From Gnetum montanum (taxonomy: Eukaryota; Streptophyta; Gnetopsida; Gnetales; Gnetaceae): a DNA stretch of 64,000 nucleotides. Location: positions 7,375-71,374 of the forward strand of contig MNCI01003984.1 of the NCBI GenBank assembly GCA_015680685.1, in the 5' to 3' direction. The position numbers were made by a program, and so were the translations under genes. The notes below the pieces were generated by a model, which was not told the origin of the DNA, did not search any database, and saw only the letters and a program-made list of their open reading frames with translations. Below, one piece after another: positions 9,691 through 22,630 of this stretch. The number at the start of each line of letters is the position of its first letter. The first letter of the stretch is position 1.

Positions 9691-10241
9691 ATTAATGATT
9701 TTTTTTTTAATTTTACAATTTTTTTGTTTTCTAGTTTTTCATATTTCAATTTATTGTTTTGTCTTTTTGTCTTTTTATGAGTAATCTCATCTATGAATAA
9801 AACACTCATGTGACTCATTGGTTGAGGAGTTGTTCTACACTATTAAATCTCAGGTAACTAATTATTTGGACAGTGAACCCACAACATCTACCTACCCATT
9901 CTATTAATAAGAGGTTCTAGCCTGGGTACAATGATATTCCTAATCATTAAAAATTAAAGTAGTTTTGTGCTCATTATACCCAGAGTGAAGAAGGATGGAC
10001 TAAGTGGGAATGGGCAAGGTGTGACATCAAGGGAACTTGTGGATTCTCTTTGGTAACATCTGTAGGAGTTATCATGCAACTTGGTTGTACTAAGATCCTT
10101 GTAGATTCAATGAAAAATGGAAGTAAGAGTAATCAAAAGGCACTCAATCAAGGAAACTTAATGCTATTCTAGGGGGTTCCACTAGAAAGACATGCATCCA
10201 TGCCTAAAGTTAGGTGGATTCTTTAGCTTAAGCATTCATTC

Positions 10242-10244
<3 letters not shown>

Positions 10245-10278
<34 letters not shown>

Positions 10279-10293
10279 AGAAGAAGAAGAAGA
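10245..10293 (+). repeat. (AG)n/(AAG)n microsatellite in the spacer of element A
   Basis: About fifteen AG units are followed by about six AAG units. Element B has a longer imperfect purine tract at the corresponding place (31380-31490), so the tract is a family feature expanded differently in each copy. Confidence 0.9.
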
Positions 10294-11049
10294 GTGCCAC
10301 AAAGCAAAATCACTCCTCCCTTGAATGAAACACGAAGTGATCATACACCTTGTTGTCATGGTGCTCTTATGGTTGTCATTCATTGGAGGAAACAATGCAA
10401 TGTTACTGATCAGAGGAATGAACTTGGTCTTGATTTTTGAGTAACAAGACTAATGACACATTAATCATGTCTTACACTAAGGATTCATTGTGCCCTAGGC
10501 CAGTTAGCTCATGTCCCAATCTTTACAATCCCTTCTATAATTTGCCCCACCTCGTTGTTCCTGTAATTGTGACTTGTGTCTGGGGTATCATAGACTTCAT
10601 ACCTTATCATGGTGGTATATACATATGTGTGTTTTGTGGAACTAGTGTGGATTACATTTAATCCTTCTAGTGCCTATGAACATTTTAAGGTGTGGTTATG
10701 CAAAGGCATTATAGGTTGGAACTTGATTTGTTGGGGAGGATCCACTTACATAACCCTGTAATCTACATTCATAATACATCACCATCACATCACTTTATAC
10801 CCTCCAAGGATTCCAATACTCTTTCCCCCATCATCCTTTAGGTTCAAATGTTCCTATGTACCAACACATGTCCTTTCTCCTCATTTGATTCATCCATTCC
10901 ATTGCTAGCTTCTACACCATTATATTTCTTATGCCTTTAGGACTATTTAATATTACCCTGGGCTTTTTACACTGACTTCAAGTCCTTCATTTTTTGAGCT
11001 TAGAATTTTAGAAATTTATCAATTTTTCTAAGTACCCTACTTTAAACAA

Positions 11050-11145
11050 GCTATGATATCACATATGTGATATCGTGTCTAATGCGATATCACGGCCACG
11101 CTATTGCATACATGATATCACGTTGCACAAAAATATATATATGGA
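11050..11145 (+). promoter_or_regulatory. Internal promoter-like module upstream of the accessory ORF (element A)
   Basis: Within 70 bp there are four GATATC words (GATATCAC, GTGATATCG, GCGATATCAC, ATGATATCAC), followed by an A/T box AAAATATATATAT at 11130-11142 and then ATGGATCC. This repeats the U3 arrangement of the element's own LTR (GATATC cluster then TATA). Element B has the decayed equivalent at 32253-32311. It lies about 500 bp before the first Met of the second ORF, so it may drive a separate transcript. Function is inferred from resemblance only. Confidence 0.45.
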
Positions 11146-11629
11146 TCCCCCCATGCATGTCAACATCATTTTCAACTATTCATGCAGGGGAATTTTTAAA
11201 ATTTTCTTCTACGACTTGTGGCTTGCGCACCTCTTGTCCCAATAGCCATAACTTGCTCACTAGCACTCTAATTCTTATTCCAAAAGAGCATACTTAAGCT
11301 TGGAGTGTCCAGCTTAGTCGTGGGGGAGGGGTACACTCGAAATTGTGTATATTTTTTTTGAAATTCATCATTCTTTGAAGGATACTATAAAGGGTAATTG
11401 ATTACAAAAAAGGTGGTGATAAACATGTGCCAAAAATAATTTTATCTCCTCACCTACACCAGGAAATTAAATTTTAAATCCACCGAATCAAATTAAGAGG
11501 CCCAATATTAAAACTTTTAGTGGACATTTCCACAAGATTTTCTAACTCTAGATCACATGAAATAAGAAACGAATTCATTAAGGCAGAAGTAAGGTATAAC
11601 TTAGATTTTGTAAAAAACCATACTAATGG

Positions 11630-14386
11630 TTGGTTGCATGTGATTGTAGATGGTCCCTAAACATGGACAACAAGAAGGACCCTCTCAAGGTGTGTCCAAG
11701 CAAGCTAGGAGAGGTAGAAAACAAGCGTCTCCCAAACAATGTGCAGAGTAAGAGGTGCAATCATTTAACATCCATCAAGAGGTTCCTGCTACTATGCAGT
11801 CGGGGTAGGTAGAAGAAGGAGCTACTGAAGCACTCGAATAGGGACAACACCTCACGTTGTCCTTGGAATGTGTCCAGGATATCCAAGAAAGGTCCATGTC
11901 GATAACTATGATTGTGGAATTGAACTTTGGACCTTTCACAGAATTCGCTCCTAAGGCTGTTAGGGACCAACTCAAAGGGTCTCCATTATGGCCTATCCTC
12001 TTTAAAATTGGTGCTTGGTATTTATGAGAAACATACCAAATTTGGCACAATAAGGAAGAAGGCACCACAATTGACATTTGTGGTGTATCTATAGATTTTT
12101 TTTGCCAAGGCCATCTTGGAAGTGTTGAACCTTCTGAATACAGGGCTAAAAGTTACTCACCTTTCCACTCGCTCTATTACCGATGTGCAAAGAGTTTGGT
12201 TGGATAGGGCATAAAACAAAGAGGATAATACATATGGAGAGTTGATGCTAGAAGAAAATACTTCAAGATTTACACTTATCACATCTTTCCCATGAGAGGA
12301 TTAAAAAGAATCTCAATGTATTTAGTAAAAGGAAGTGCGATATTGATGGGGAAGGCTAATGCTAACCTTCCTCTTCTGTATCTCATGGAGATCTTGAGAT
12401 GGTTTGAAAAATGCAAGACACAGAAGTTCATGTTGCCCTTCCCTTGTCTCATTAGGAAGCTATGAAAACATGCTGGTATTTTGAGGTATAGCAATGACAT
12501 TCCTAGAAGAGCCCAAAATGCTTCATTCGCTGAACTACTAAAGCCACTAGCCCCAAGGAAAACTGCTGGTGAGACATTGGAGATAGAGAAAGAATAGATG
12601 GTGGGGCCCACTACAACTCAAACTACAAAGCCTAGCCAACTCCCAAGCACAGGGCCTAGTCAACAACAAGCAAGGCCCAACACAAGCTAGCAAGACCAAC
12701 TGTCATCAAAGCTGTAGGATTATCGACTATTAATGAGCCATCTCAGGGCCATCGCTGAGACAATTAGCTAGAGAAGTCATGATGATGCTAATCTCTTTTG
12801 CATCATTGAAGACACCATAAGATCCATAATTTATATTTATCATGGATGGGGTGAGGTGTCCATCCAAACAGGAGAAGGGGAGACTCATTGGTCACAATAG
12901 ATTTCAAGAAATGCTGTCTTTTTAGGTGCAATTGGAAATGGTTGAAGGGGCCATAGTGGTGGTCATGCAATACCAGGAGAGAGTGGGAGCTACAGAAGTG
13001 ATCATAGACTACATCAAGAAGTTCTTCAATGTCCATTTTGTGCCCTTGGTGGATTTCATAGGAGCACGCGATGCTCAAACTCTGGCCAATCCCTCAATAA
13101 CTCCTGTGGAGCATGAGGATGTCCTTGATTGATTATTGCAGATTGGACAAGTAATGACATCCCTGTTTGACATCCCATAAGATGTCACAGTAGCATAATC
13201 AAACCTCATCTCTACCAAAGGAAAGTTGGTCATGGTAGAGATTAGGGCCAAGCATGTGGAGATGAAGTTGGCTAAACTCCAAGAAAGGCTTGTCACCCTG
13301 CAAGCGACATAGTGGAACCCATCTCAATTCATTTCCGTAGACCATCTGGACACTTTTAGGATAGAGAAACTCAATGAACTATTGCAAGATAATAAAAGAG
13401 TGGTGTAGGAGAAGGAGAAGGCTGACTGGGATGCCTCCATGGCATAAGCACAAACCTACGCACACACCAAGGCACTCAGAGCCTTATAGGAAGAGAATAA
13501 ATAGCTTGTTACTAACAATCTTCGGTTGACCATAGTAGAAAAATAGAAGAATGTTCTCGAAGAAAACTTTCAGCAATTACGAGAAAAATTGGTCAAGGTC
13601 AACCAAGACATGAAAAATTTGGCCAGAGAGAATCAAACCTTCTCAATGAAGGAGGTACACATAATTCATCAGAAGATGGTCATCAAAATAAGTGCATGGA
13701 AAAACGAGGCCAAGCGGCATGAAAAGTTAAAGGAGCACTTCAGAGACTAGTTTGGGATGTACAAGTAAGTCATAGAAAATAAAATCCATATGGCAGGCCA
13801 TATTGGACACATATGCATTTGTCCACCAAGCAAAGCTTAAAAGCTAGAACCTGTAGATTCAAGATCTCACAGAATACATAGAATTGGAAAACTTGCAGTA
13901 TGCCAATCTAGTCATGTTGATAGCAGGATGCTTGAGAATAGAGCTCAAGAATAGGTAGCTACCCCTACATGAAATATGAAGTAGAATTTGTAGAGCACAA
14001 GAAAACATTGCAAAATCTAGAAGTCGCAAATTCTAAACTAGAGGTTGTTAAGGCTAGCTACCAAGGGCAGAAAGATGTCATAGTAGACTTGGCTCAATGG
14101 CTTATAGATTTCCAAGAGTATAGGAACAAAGCCAGAGCCTACAAGGAGGAATGATGGTTGTTTTTGGTTTGGTATGTTAAAGTAAATCAAATGTTACGAC
14201 AACTACCATGTCCATGGGAGGTGTCGACTCCATCAAATGTTGGAGCATCAACATGGATGGCAAAGGACCCCTAAACTAAAGAGGAAAAGCTCCAAGCATT
14301 ATTGCAGAGCCATCAAATTCCAAAATATGGAGCACAAGACAAGGGAAAGCATCCCATGGAGGAGCCACCACCACCTAGAACCACAT
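11630..14386 (+). pseudogene. Accessory ORF of element A: Athila ORF-1-like domain plus coiled coil
   Basis: Pieces in shifting frames align with the accessory ORF of element B: a basic start, then ELNFGPFTEFAPKAV, LKGSPLWPILFKIGAWYL, YQIWHNKEEGTTIDICGV (11910-12090), a helical second half (12130-12520), then a linker rich in Gln/Pro/Ser. MVEGAIVVVMQYQE and FVPLVDFIGARDAQTL (12930-13080) precede a long Glu/Lys/Gln heptad-like coiled coil (about 13200-14150: ELLQDNKRVV, QLREKLVKVNQDMKNLAREN). The tail ends KGKHPMEEPPPPRTT near 14386. It sits where Athila elements have an env-like gene, but no membrane segment is seen. Many stops, several in codons where Gln is expected, show decay. Confidence 0.65.
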
Positions 14387-14549
14387 GAGTTATAATAAAT
14401 TTTGTGTCCATGTCCCAATTTTTTTGTATTCAATTCTCCGTTGTGACATGAATGAATTCTTGGTCACTCAATAATCCCATACCTATCCACTATGTAATCA
14501 ATGGGGCTTGTTTTCATTTTTTTTGAATTGAGGACAAGTTTTCATTTAG

Positions 14550-14560
14550 TCATGGGGGTA
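14550..14560 (+). other. Polypurine tract of element A
   Basis: TCATGGGGGTA directly precedes the 3' LTR. Elements B (TCATGGAGGTA) and C (GTTGTGGGGGTA) have the same signal at the same place; it would prime plus-strand DNA synthesis. Confidence 0.8.
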
Positions 14561-15441
14561 TGATGAATTGTGATTCATTAGGCCATGATATCACACCCAC
14601 AATATCGAGTATGTGATATCACGACCTAACAAGCGATATCAGATATGCGATATCACCATTCCTGTGTGAGCCTATAAATACACAATGGGACACACGAGAA
14701 AGTAATAGGAAGTTAGTATTAGAGTAGGATCTTTTTGTTAGTTTTTTAGAGTTAGTTTAGTATTAGAGTAGAGTCTTTTTTCATTCTTTTTCTCTCAACC
14801 CTCTCTCCCAGTGCATTCCTATAGTGTGATGATTGTAATTGTACGAAACCTTTATTCGAGTGTGACGTACTTGGACACGCACATGACTAGAAATAAAGAT
14901 TGAGATTACTTCATCATTGTAGCATTCACTTAGTTTAATTATTCAATTGTTATTGTTATTTATTGTTTTCATAGTTAATATCTCTTCACCCTAAACCCCT
15001 TAAATGTAGAATGAGTATGACTTAATCATGAGCATTTAAGTGTGACTACTTGATATCCCAGTAGCATACCTAGGCCATGCGCTTGGTAGTCCCAATGGTA
15101 GTTGTGCATGAGGACCAAGATGTGTACAGATGACTACGGAATAGATGCTCATCGCACTTAGGCTAGCTTAGATTCTCTCTCCCTTTTCCTCCTAGCTTAA
15201 TTAAAGTTATTTTCCATTGCCTCTAGAAGTAGCACTAGGTTAGAAACCACATCATACACCTCACTCTGGACTAAGCCATACATGACAAAGCATATACTAG
15301 TCTAGGTGGGAAGAAAATAGATTGTGATCACTGAATAACTATCTAGGTACCACAACTAGCCTGTCTGCAAAGTTTGACTAGATCGTGTGTGACACACTTG
15401 TATTCATATGGTTGAGTGTAGGGGTACCTTGCCACTCATCA
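14561..15441 (+). repeat. 3' LTR of element A
   Basis: It matches 4079-4963 with many single-base differences, concentrated in the GATATC cluster before the TATA box (14673). It ends CACTCATCA and is followed by the target duplication GAAGA. Confidence 0.93.
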
Positions 15442-15446
15442 GAAGA

Positions 15447-15491
15447 TATACAAAAGTTAGAAAGTTTAATAAGAGTGTTCTTGTTCTAACA
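15447..15491 (+). repeat. 3' LTR of the copia element, second part
   Basis: This is the continuation of the copia LTR after element A, starting after the duplicated GAAGA and ending at a plausible TTCTAACA terminus. The end point is inferred from the CA rule only. Confidence 0.45.
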
Positions 15492-16717
15492 AAGTTCTTT
15501 ATTTCCTTTAAGCTTAGTTCGTAGATCCAAGGCCCTTTATACTCTTCAAAGTTCATAAGGAAAATACCTTAATAAGAATCCAAAGTCATAATATTACCCA
15601 AGAACATTTCCTTCACTTCTAAAAATAGTGTTAACTACAACACCCATTAGCCCAATGCTTACTCCTTCATATGTTAATTCTATCTTTCTTCCAACCCTCT
15701 CACCAAAATAACTAAGTTAAATAAACAAAAATATATAGATCTATCATGCATACCTTCAAAAGTAGAAATAACTATCATTACCATTTCTAATCCAAGTTTT
15801 TTAGCAACATTTTCAATTCTATTAATCTTGCCTAACTTACTCCCATAGAAAATACAAATTATTGTCATTTTACTAATTCAAACTTGTCAACACATGTCAT
15901 TCACTTAACCAAAATTCATGTTATCATTTATAATCTATTTAGAGGACCAACTACAAGAACATGTTCTTCATAGTGTAAAAAAAATAGTGTTGATGACAAC
16001 ATCACCCATGCTAGGCATGGGGCCATGGGTACTTAGTCTACTTGCCAAGATATAGTTTCTCAATTCAAGGCCATTATGCTTTTGTCAAAATATTTATATC
16101 AATAATAGGTTATATTATATTGATAGGTGTGGATCCCATGAATATCATCTAATTAGTGTTATAGTTGGTATTACAAGTAGAATGCCATTTCAATAGTTTG
16201 GCTAATGAGTATAAGAGTAAGGGTCATTAATATATGCTATTCAAGAAAAAAAGAGAGTTGAGGATCTATTTAAAGGTTAACATGGTGTATGGTGCATTCC
16301 AATTACAACAATTATTATAAGTTAACATATAGTTTATGGAATCCAAGTTGAGATAGAGTGGTAACAAAAGAAAACAATAATTAGTGATAACTACAAATAT
16401 GAACATAAACATGGCCTAGCAACTTAGCCCAACTCTACCATAACTCAAGGTAATGATAAAATCCCTATACCATCAACTATGGTAATTTCACATGTAGTGG
16501 CTATCCATAGGTTCCCTGTCCCTCCATCTATTCAAATTTCATTTTTATAGAAAATTCCTTACAATTCATTCAAATGCATTACCTTCCTCTCCCAAATAGT
16601 TTCAAACACCTTCCTACCTTTAATATCTATGGCAAATATATATGTCCACATCAAGAGTGAAGTTTTCAAATTCATAAAAACATTTATTATTCATGCCAAT
16701 TAATTTGGGTGGGTTTA
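15492..16717. other. Unassigned AT-rich stretch between elements
   Basis: No recognisable gene or element was found. A minus-strand ORF (15868-15680, 62 codons) begins MTIICIFYGSKLGK, but neither it nor its extension to the left matches a family I know. There are no LTR-like ends. Confidence 0.5.
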
Positions 16718-17186
16718 TGCAAGAAAATAATTGTGCAGAAAACTAGAAGGCACAAGTAATTAAAGTATAGAATGCAGAAGCAAATGGCATAAGAAACTCA
16801 CATGCATAAATAAATAGAAATGCACAATTCTTGAGCAAATAAAACTAACCTCCAATTATTGATGCCTCAAATTAAATTTGATATTTTGATTCTTCTTTTA
16901 CACAAGTAGTCTGAAATGATGTTCTATGCAATCTTCAAGCATTTATGAAAGGGATTGAAACTATAATCCTGTTGTGATTCATGGTGCCTTTGTTCTCCCA
17001 TCAAGAATGCATTAATAGGCCATGGAAATGGTTACCATAAGAGACCTAATGCCAACGCATAAAAAATGTGTTAAGGGATATGGAGACCATCTTGATGCAT
17101 TAACCAACTTATAAAAATGCATTAGTGGGCATGGTGGCCACTTTCATGCATTAACTAATGCATAAAACATGTTAGTGGGTAATCCA
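16718..17186 (-). repeat. Left (3') LTR of the minus-strand copia element
   Basis: It starts TGCAAGAAAATAATTG on the plus strand and ends AATCCA. It matches 22631-23129 through shared blocks such as CACAAGTAATTAAAGTATAG and CTTGATGCATTAACCAACT. Just outside its right end, the minus strand has a purine stretch (AGTGGGAGATCGTAG) fitting a polypurine tract. Confidence 0.85.
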
Positions 17187-17499
17187 TGCTACGATCTCCC
17201 ACTTGGTCTCAATACTCAGTCAAGTTTAGAGTTCAAGAAATAAATACATGAATCATGGTGATAGTTCCTCTTAATGTGAGTATTATCTTCCATGTATTAC
17301 AATGCATCATCTTTCAAATGTAATTCCTTATATGGTAACTTAAATTTATGAATAAACCCAATGTTCATTCTAGGTCCTATCATATGTGTATTTTCTCTAA
17401 TAACTATATGTGCAAACCATATGAGAAAATAACAAAATTGAATAAGAGTTTTATTAAGACTATAAGTTGTACATATAACAAATTAAATTATGGAACCAA

Positions 17500-20400
17500 G
17501 TCCCATCCGAACCATATGATCCTTAAATGGATTTAGTGGCATTCCTTTTGTCAAAAAATTAGCTATCATTAATTCAATGCTTATATGTGCAATGATCACT
17601 TTATTTTCCTTAATGTGTTCCCTTATGGCTAAGTACTTGATGTTAATGTATTTACTTCAACTGTCACTCTTATTATTCTTAGCCATAAAGATAGTAGTTG
17701 AATTGTTACAAAACATTCTTAATGGCCTAGATATAGGATCCAAAATTCTAAACCCTGATATAAAAATCTTTAGCCATACACCATGTGAAGTAGCCTCAAA
17801 ACAAGAAACAAACTCTACCTCCATGGTGGAAGTAGCAACCAAAGTTCACTTTCCACTCCTCTAGGATATAACTCCTCTAGCTAACATAAAAACATAACCA
17901 GATGTTGATTTCCATGAATCAACATAGCCAACAAAGTCTAAGTTAGAGTAGCCAATCACCTTTAAGAAGTTAGTTCATTTATACATAAGCATGTAGTCTT
18001 TTGTACCTTGAAGGTACCTCATCACTTTCTTTGTCCCTCCAATGGTCAATACCTAGATTACTTTGATATCTACCCAACATTCCCATAGAAAATGTAATGT
18101 TAGGTCTTGTGTAGACTTGAGCATACATAAGGCTTCCAATAGTTGAAGCATATAGAATTTTGCTCATTTGACTTCTCTCTAAATCATTCCTAGGGCACTA
18201 GTTCAAATTGAACCTATCACCCTTCATAATGGATGCTATACTTGGTGAATAAGCTTTCATCCAAAACCTTTCTGAAACTTTATTGATATAGGTTTCCTAT
18301 GACAGTCCTAGAATACATCTAGATTTGTCCCTATGGATATGTATGCCAATGACATAAGATGCCTCACCCATATCCTTCATGTTGAAATTCTTAGAGAGAA
18401 AATGTTTCACCTCGTATAGAAATCCACTATTATTGGTTGTAAGAAGGATATCATCCACATATAGAACAAGGAAATAGATTTTGCTCCCATTGACCTTTTG
18501 GTATATACATTGATCCATGATGTTTTATTCAAAACCAAATGAAGTGATTATATCATGGAATTTTAAGTACCATTGATGGGAGGCCTATTTCAATCCATCT
18601 ATGGATTTCTTAAGCTTGCATAGTAATTACTCACCATCACTAGAGAAAAATCTTTTAGGTTGTTTCATATAAACCTCTTCCTCTAGATCACCATTAAGGA
18701 ATGCTATTTTCACTTCCATTTGATGTAATTCAAGATCAAAATGGGTAACGAATGCCATGATAATACGAAGGGAGTCCTTGGATATAGGAGAAAAGGTCTG
18801 CATGTAATCTATTCCCCCTTTCTAAGTAAACCCTTTAGCAACAAGTCTGGCCTTATATCTTTCAATGTTGTTCAATGAGTCTTTCTTGGTCTTGAAGACC
18901 CATTTGCATCCAATGGATTTTACACCATCAGACAACTTGACAAAATTCAAAACTCCATTAGATGACATAGAGTTCATTTCATCTTTCATGGCATCATACC
19001 ACAAGCTATATTCCTTACAAATTATGGCTTGTGAAAATGTTTTGGGATCATTTTCAGCTCCTATGTTGTAGTCAGACTCCTGTAGATACACCATATAGTC
19101 ACTAGGAATTACTGATTGCCTTACTTTAGTAGATCTTCTTAATGTTGGTTCATCATTCTCTTGAGTATCATGATGTTCAATAGGTTGTTTAGCAGGTTCT
19201 AGTATCTATTGTTTAGTTGGATCTACTACTTCATGATTAGAAGTTTGTGGAACTTCAATGACTAGTTGTTGTTCAGTACACATTTGTGCTCTAGGCATAT
19301 TGTGCACAACAATCAATCTATCATTTGAAATAGTGGGTGGAGAATCTATATGATCTATCTCTGGAAAAATGTTCCAAGATCTACCACTCCCACTAATCAA
19401 GTCATTCTCAAGAAATTTAGCATTCATTGATTCCACAAACCTAGTAGTATGTGATGGGTAATAAAATCTGTATTCCTTAGACCATTCAACATATCTAATG
19501 AAATACCCACTTATTGTCCTTGGGTCTAGCTTCTTTTCTTATGGATTATAGACTCTTACTTCAAACGGGCATCCCCAAATGCATATATGTTGCAAACTTA
19601 GTTTCCAACCTTTCCATAATTCAAGTGGTGTCTTTAAGATAGCCTTGGTTGAAGCTTAGTTTAATATATACACCATAATCTTGAGTGCTTTAGGCCATAA
19701 GGACCTAGGAAGCTTGGAGCTAGTAAGCATACTCTACACCATGTCCAATAATGTTCAATTTCTTCTTTCTTCCACATCATTTTGGTCTAGAGAATTAGGC
19801 ATAGTGTATTGGGCAATAATCCCATGCTCTTGAAGAAACTTAGAAAATGGACTAGGTGCTTGTCCATCATTAGTATATCTACCATAGTATTCACCACCTC
19901 TATCAGATCTTACTATCTTTATTTTCTTATCACATTGTTTCTCTACTTCAACCTTAAACACCTTAAAGGCATCTAAAGCTTTGCTCTTGTTATGAAGTAG
20001 GTAGAGATACATATATCATGAGTAATCATCAATAAAGGTAATGAAATACTTTTGACCATACGCATCCATATATAGACTACAAATATTTGTATGTATGATC
20101 TCTAATATGTTTGAACTTCTCTTGGAACCTTTCTTTGACATATTGATCTATTTTCCCTTTATGTAGTCCACATAGGTGTCAAAGTCAGTAAAATCCAAAG
20201 TCCTAAGTACTCCATCATTTACTAATCTCTTTATTCTCAATGGAGATATGTCCTAATATATGATGCCACAACATAGAGGATTCGTCATTCATAACACATC
20301 TCTTAATGCCAACATGAACATGCATAGAAGTATAAGAAGTTTCATTTTGTAAATTAATTTTGAAAAGACCCTCGGTCAATGTACCATTTCCAATGAGTTT

Positions 20401-21554
20401 AGATCTATAATATAAATTGAATATAGTGTCTAAAAAATTAAAGGAAAATCCCAATGATACAAGCCTTGAAACAGAAATTAAATTTCTTGAAAAACTTGGA
20501 ATATAAAATGTCTTTTCCAATTCTAAAACAAAACCATTGCTTAAAACTAAAATGCATGTTCTGATTACCTCCACATGTAAGTGCATCTTGTTGCCTGAAT
20601 AGATGCATGACTCACTTCCCACTGGCTTTCTTAGGATATTCACCCCCTATAAGGAATTGGTAACATGGATTGTAGAACCAGAATCAATCCACCATGTGTC
20701 ATGACCAACATCAACCATATTATATTCAAAACAAAAAAGTGAGAGTTGAGTACCTTTCTTTTTAAGCCAATTTTGATATTTTAAACAATCCTTCTTTATG
20801 TGCCCTTTTTTTTGTAGAAAAAACATCTGGATTCTTTCTTCATATTAGCTTGTGTAGGCAATTTGACCTTCCACTTACCTTTGGCTTGTCCTTTATTCTT
20901 TTCTTATGTAGCTAGATGCACACTCTCTTTCGCTTCCATAGCAAGTCTTCCCTCTTTTTGCACACACATGGTCATTAGTTCATTAATTGACCCTTTATCC
21001 TTATGTGTGTTATAAGAAATCTTAAAGGGTTCATACTGCAATGGGAGTGTGCTTAAGATGTAGTGCACAAGAAAAGATTTTGACATCTCAACCTCAATTG
21101 TTTTGAGTCAAGCCATTATATCCCTCATTTGCATGATGTGTTCACACACACCATGAATTTTAGTGAGCTTCATGGATGAGAACTTCATTATCAAGGTGCT
21201 AGAAAAGACTTTGTCTCATGACTCAAATTGTTCATCAATGACCTTTAACAAAGCACACACATTATCATATTGTTCCAGTGAACCACACATACTAGTTGAG
21301 ATCTTGGTTTTTATGAGCATGACACAAAGGTGATTAGATCACTCCCATTTTTTATAATTACCAATATCATCTGGATGGCTGATTGCTATAATAGTAGGTG
21401 GTTCATCCTTATGGATAGCATAATCAATATCCATCTAGCCTAAATGAAGAAGAATTCTCTCCTTCTACACCTTATAATTATCACCCTTTAATTTAGGAAT
21501 GTCACATTTAAAATCAGAGTAGCTTACAGGTTGTATAACTACATAGTCAAACAT
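17500..21554 (-). pseudogene. gag-pol: Copia gag-pol polyprotein (minus strand)
   Basis: From the Met at 21554 the minus strand reads a UBN2-type gag (IPKLKGDNYKVWKERI, LSTLPLQYEPFKISYN near 21050), a zinc knuckle near 20840 (CFF, then GHIKKDC, one Cys lost), protease WWIDSGSTIHVT (near 20680), the pre-integrase LWHHILGHIS (20240), integrase VRSDRGGEYYG and YTMPNSLDQNDVEERRN (19960-19760), reverse transcriptase GVKSIGCKWVFKTK (19000), FLVLYVDDILL (18470) and MGEASYVIGIHI (18350), and RNase H TMEVEFVSCFEAT with CNNSTTIFMAKNNKS (17830-17660). YVDD is intact. Stops and shifts separate the blocks, so no full polyprotein can be made. The translation end near 17500 is approximate. Confidence 0.88.
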
Positions 21555-22610
21555 GCTTATGTCACTAAAGTTGAGGTTAAAATACCATAAAACATGTTTA
21601 CCAATGTATATCATGAAAAATATGAATCAAATAACATAAAATTGCCTCTGGGCTAAATTTTAATTCAAACAAATTCATATATCCTTACAATGAAACTATT
21701 AAATTATATTCCTTTTCTTAATCCCTGTAGGTAAATTAAGAAAAATAATTTAACATATCATCCTAATTAATCATATTAAATATAATAAAAAAATATTGTG
21801 GGATAAATTTTATTATATTACATATTAGTAATCACAATTTTTAATGTTGTGTACCATATGTGATCCAAAAGCTCTTAGTACATAATTTTGCATAATCAAA
21901 GATGTTGTGGTTACTCTTTAATTATACAAAATTATATAGATCACTTGTTATAATTCATATATAGAAAATGATGCATACATAAAAAAAATATCTATAAAAT
22001 TGATAAATTACCAAATTCAGCATGGTATAAACATAATTCATTCAATTATTCCAACCCAAAGTGCCTAGGTGGAGGCCAAAGTGCCAAAAGAAAACCCTAT
22101 AGAATTACACTAATTCATTGGCCAACATGAAAAAAACACCAGAAATCTTAATAGCAATGATCAATGTTGGAGATGCAAGCGGAATGGAAAAAGCGCATAC
22201 ATAATTCACAAAATCTAGTTATGTGCATAGGGAATAAACATCTGTTAACCTTAAGACCGCTCAAGTTAAACCAAATCATGCTCAACCTTTGAAAATATTT
22301 ACATAACGATAGGCTATTGTAGGCCATTGATGCAAACAACAAACTATCGCACGAAGAAAAATTGTAGACAACACAACCAAACTAGCTCTTCAAAACAACA
22401 AAAGAAAATATCCTCATTGCTACAATAGTAATGGTTTTTATTTTCTAGTTCTACGGTGCACAAGAATGCAACAAAATGTGAGAATGAAATCTCTTTCAGT
22501 AGGCAAAAACCAAAAGCAAGCAATCTTCCTCAAACTACAAAGTGTAGAAATATTAAGAAAAACACTATTTCCAAATTGCACCATTGTTAAAAATCACATC
22601 AAGATAGAGA
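21555..22610 (-). other. Untranslated leader of the copia element
   Basis: This lies between the primer site and the gag Met. It is A/T-rich and contains no coding trace; short ORFs in it match nothing I recognise. Confidence 0.55.
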
Positions 22611-22613
22611 TCT

Positions 22614-22628
22614 AACACTCTGATACCA
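22614..22628 (-). other. Primer-binding site, initiator-Met tRNA type
   Basis: The minus strand reads TGGTATCAGAGTG two bases inside the 5' LTR border. This is the standard copia primer site complementary to the 3' end of tRNA-iMet. Confidence 0.88.
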
Positions 22629-22630
22629 AA

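Larger units (their letters stand above)
9691..11629 (+). other. Non-coding spacer of element A between gag and accessory ORF
   Basis: No coding trace was found here. Blocks match element B (30870-32780), for example a purine-rich tract after ATGCATCCATGCCT, and the words GGATCCACTTAC and CTAAGTACCCTA. The spacer starts with a T-rich tract (9698-9780) that element B also has (30855-30900). An internal promoter-like module lies near its end. Confidence 0.6.
4079..15441 (+). mobile_element. Element A: 11.4-kb non-autonomous Ty3-like LTR retrotransposon, nested in copia LTR
   Basis: Two LTRs (4079-4963 and 14561-15441) in direct orientation enclose a tRNA-Asp-type primer site, a gag gene, a long non-coding spacer, a second large ORF and a purine-rich TCATGGGGGTA before the 3' LTR. 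The 5-bp target duplication GAAGA (4074-4078 and 15442-15446) is perfect. No protease, reverse transcriptase or integrase can be found, so it must have used enzymes from another element; element C is a good model for that partner. A LINE of 2.6 kb interrupts gag. All ORFs contain stops, and the two LTRs differ at many positions, largely transitions, so the insertion is old. Confidence 0.93.
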
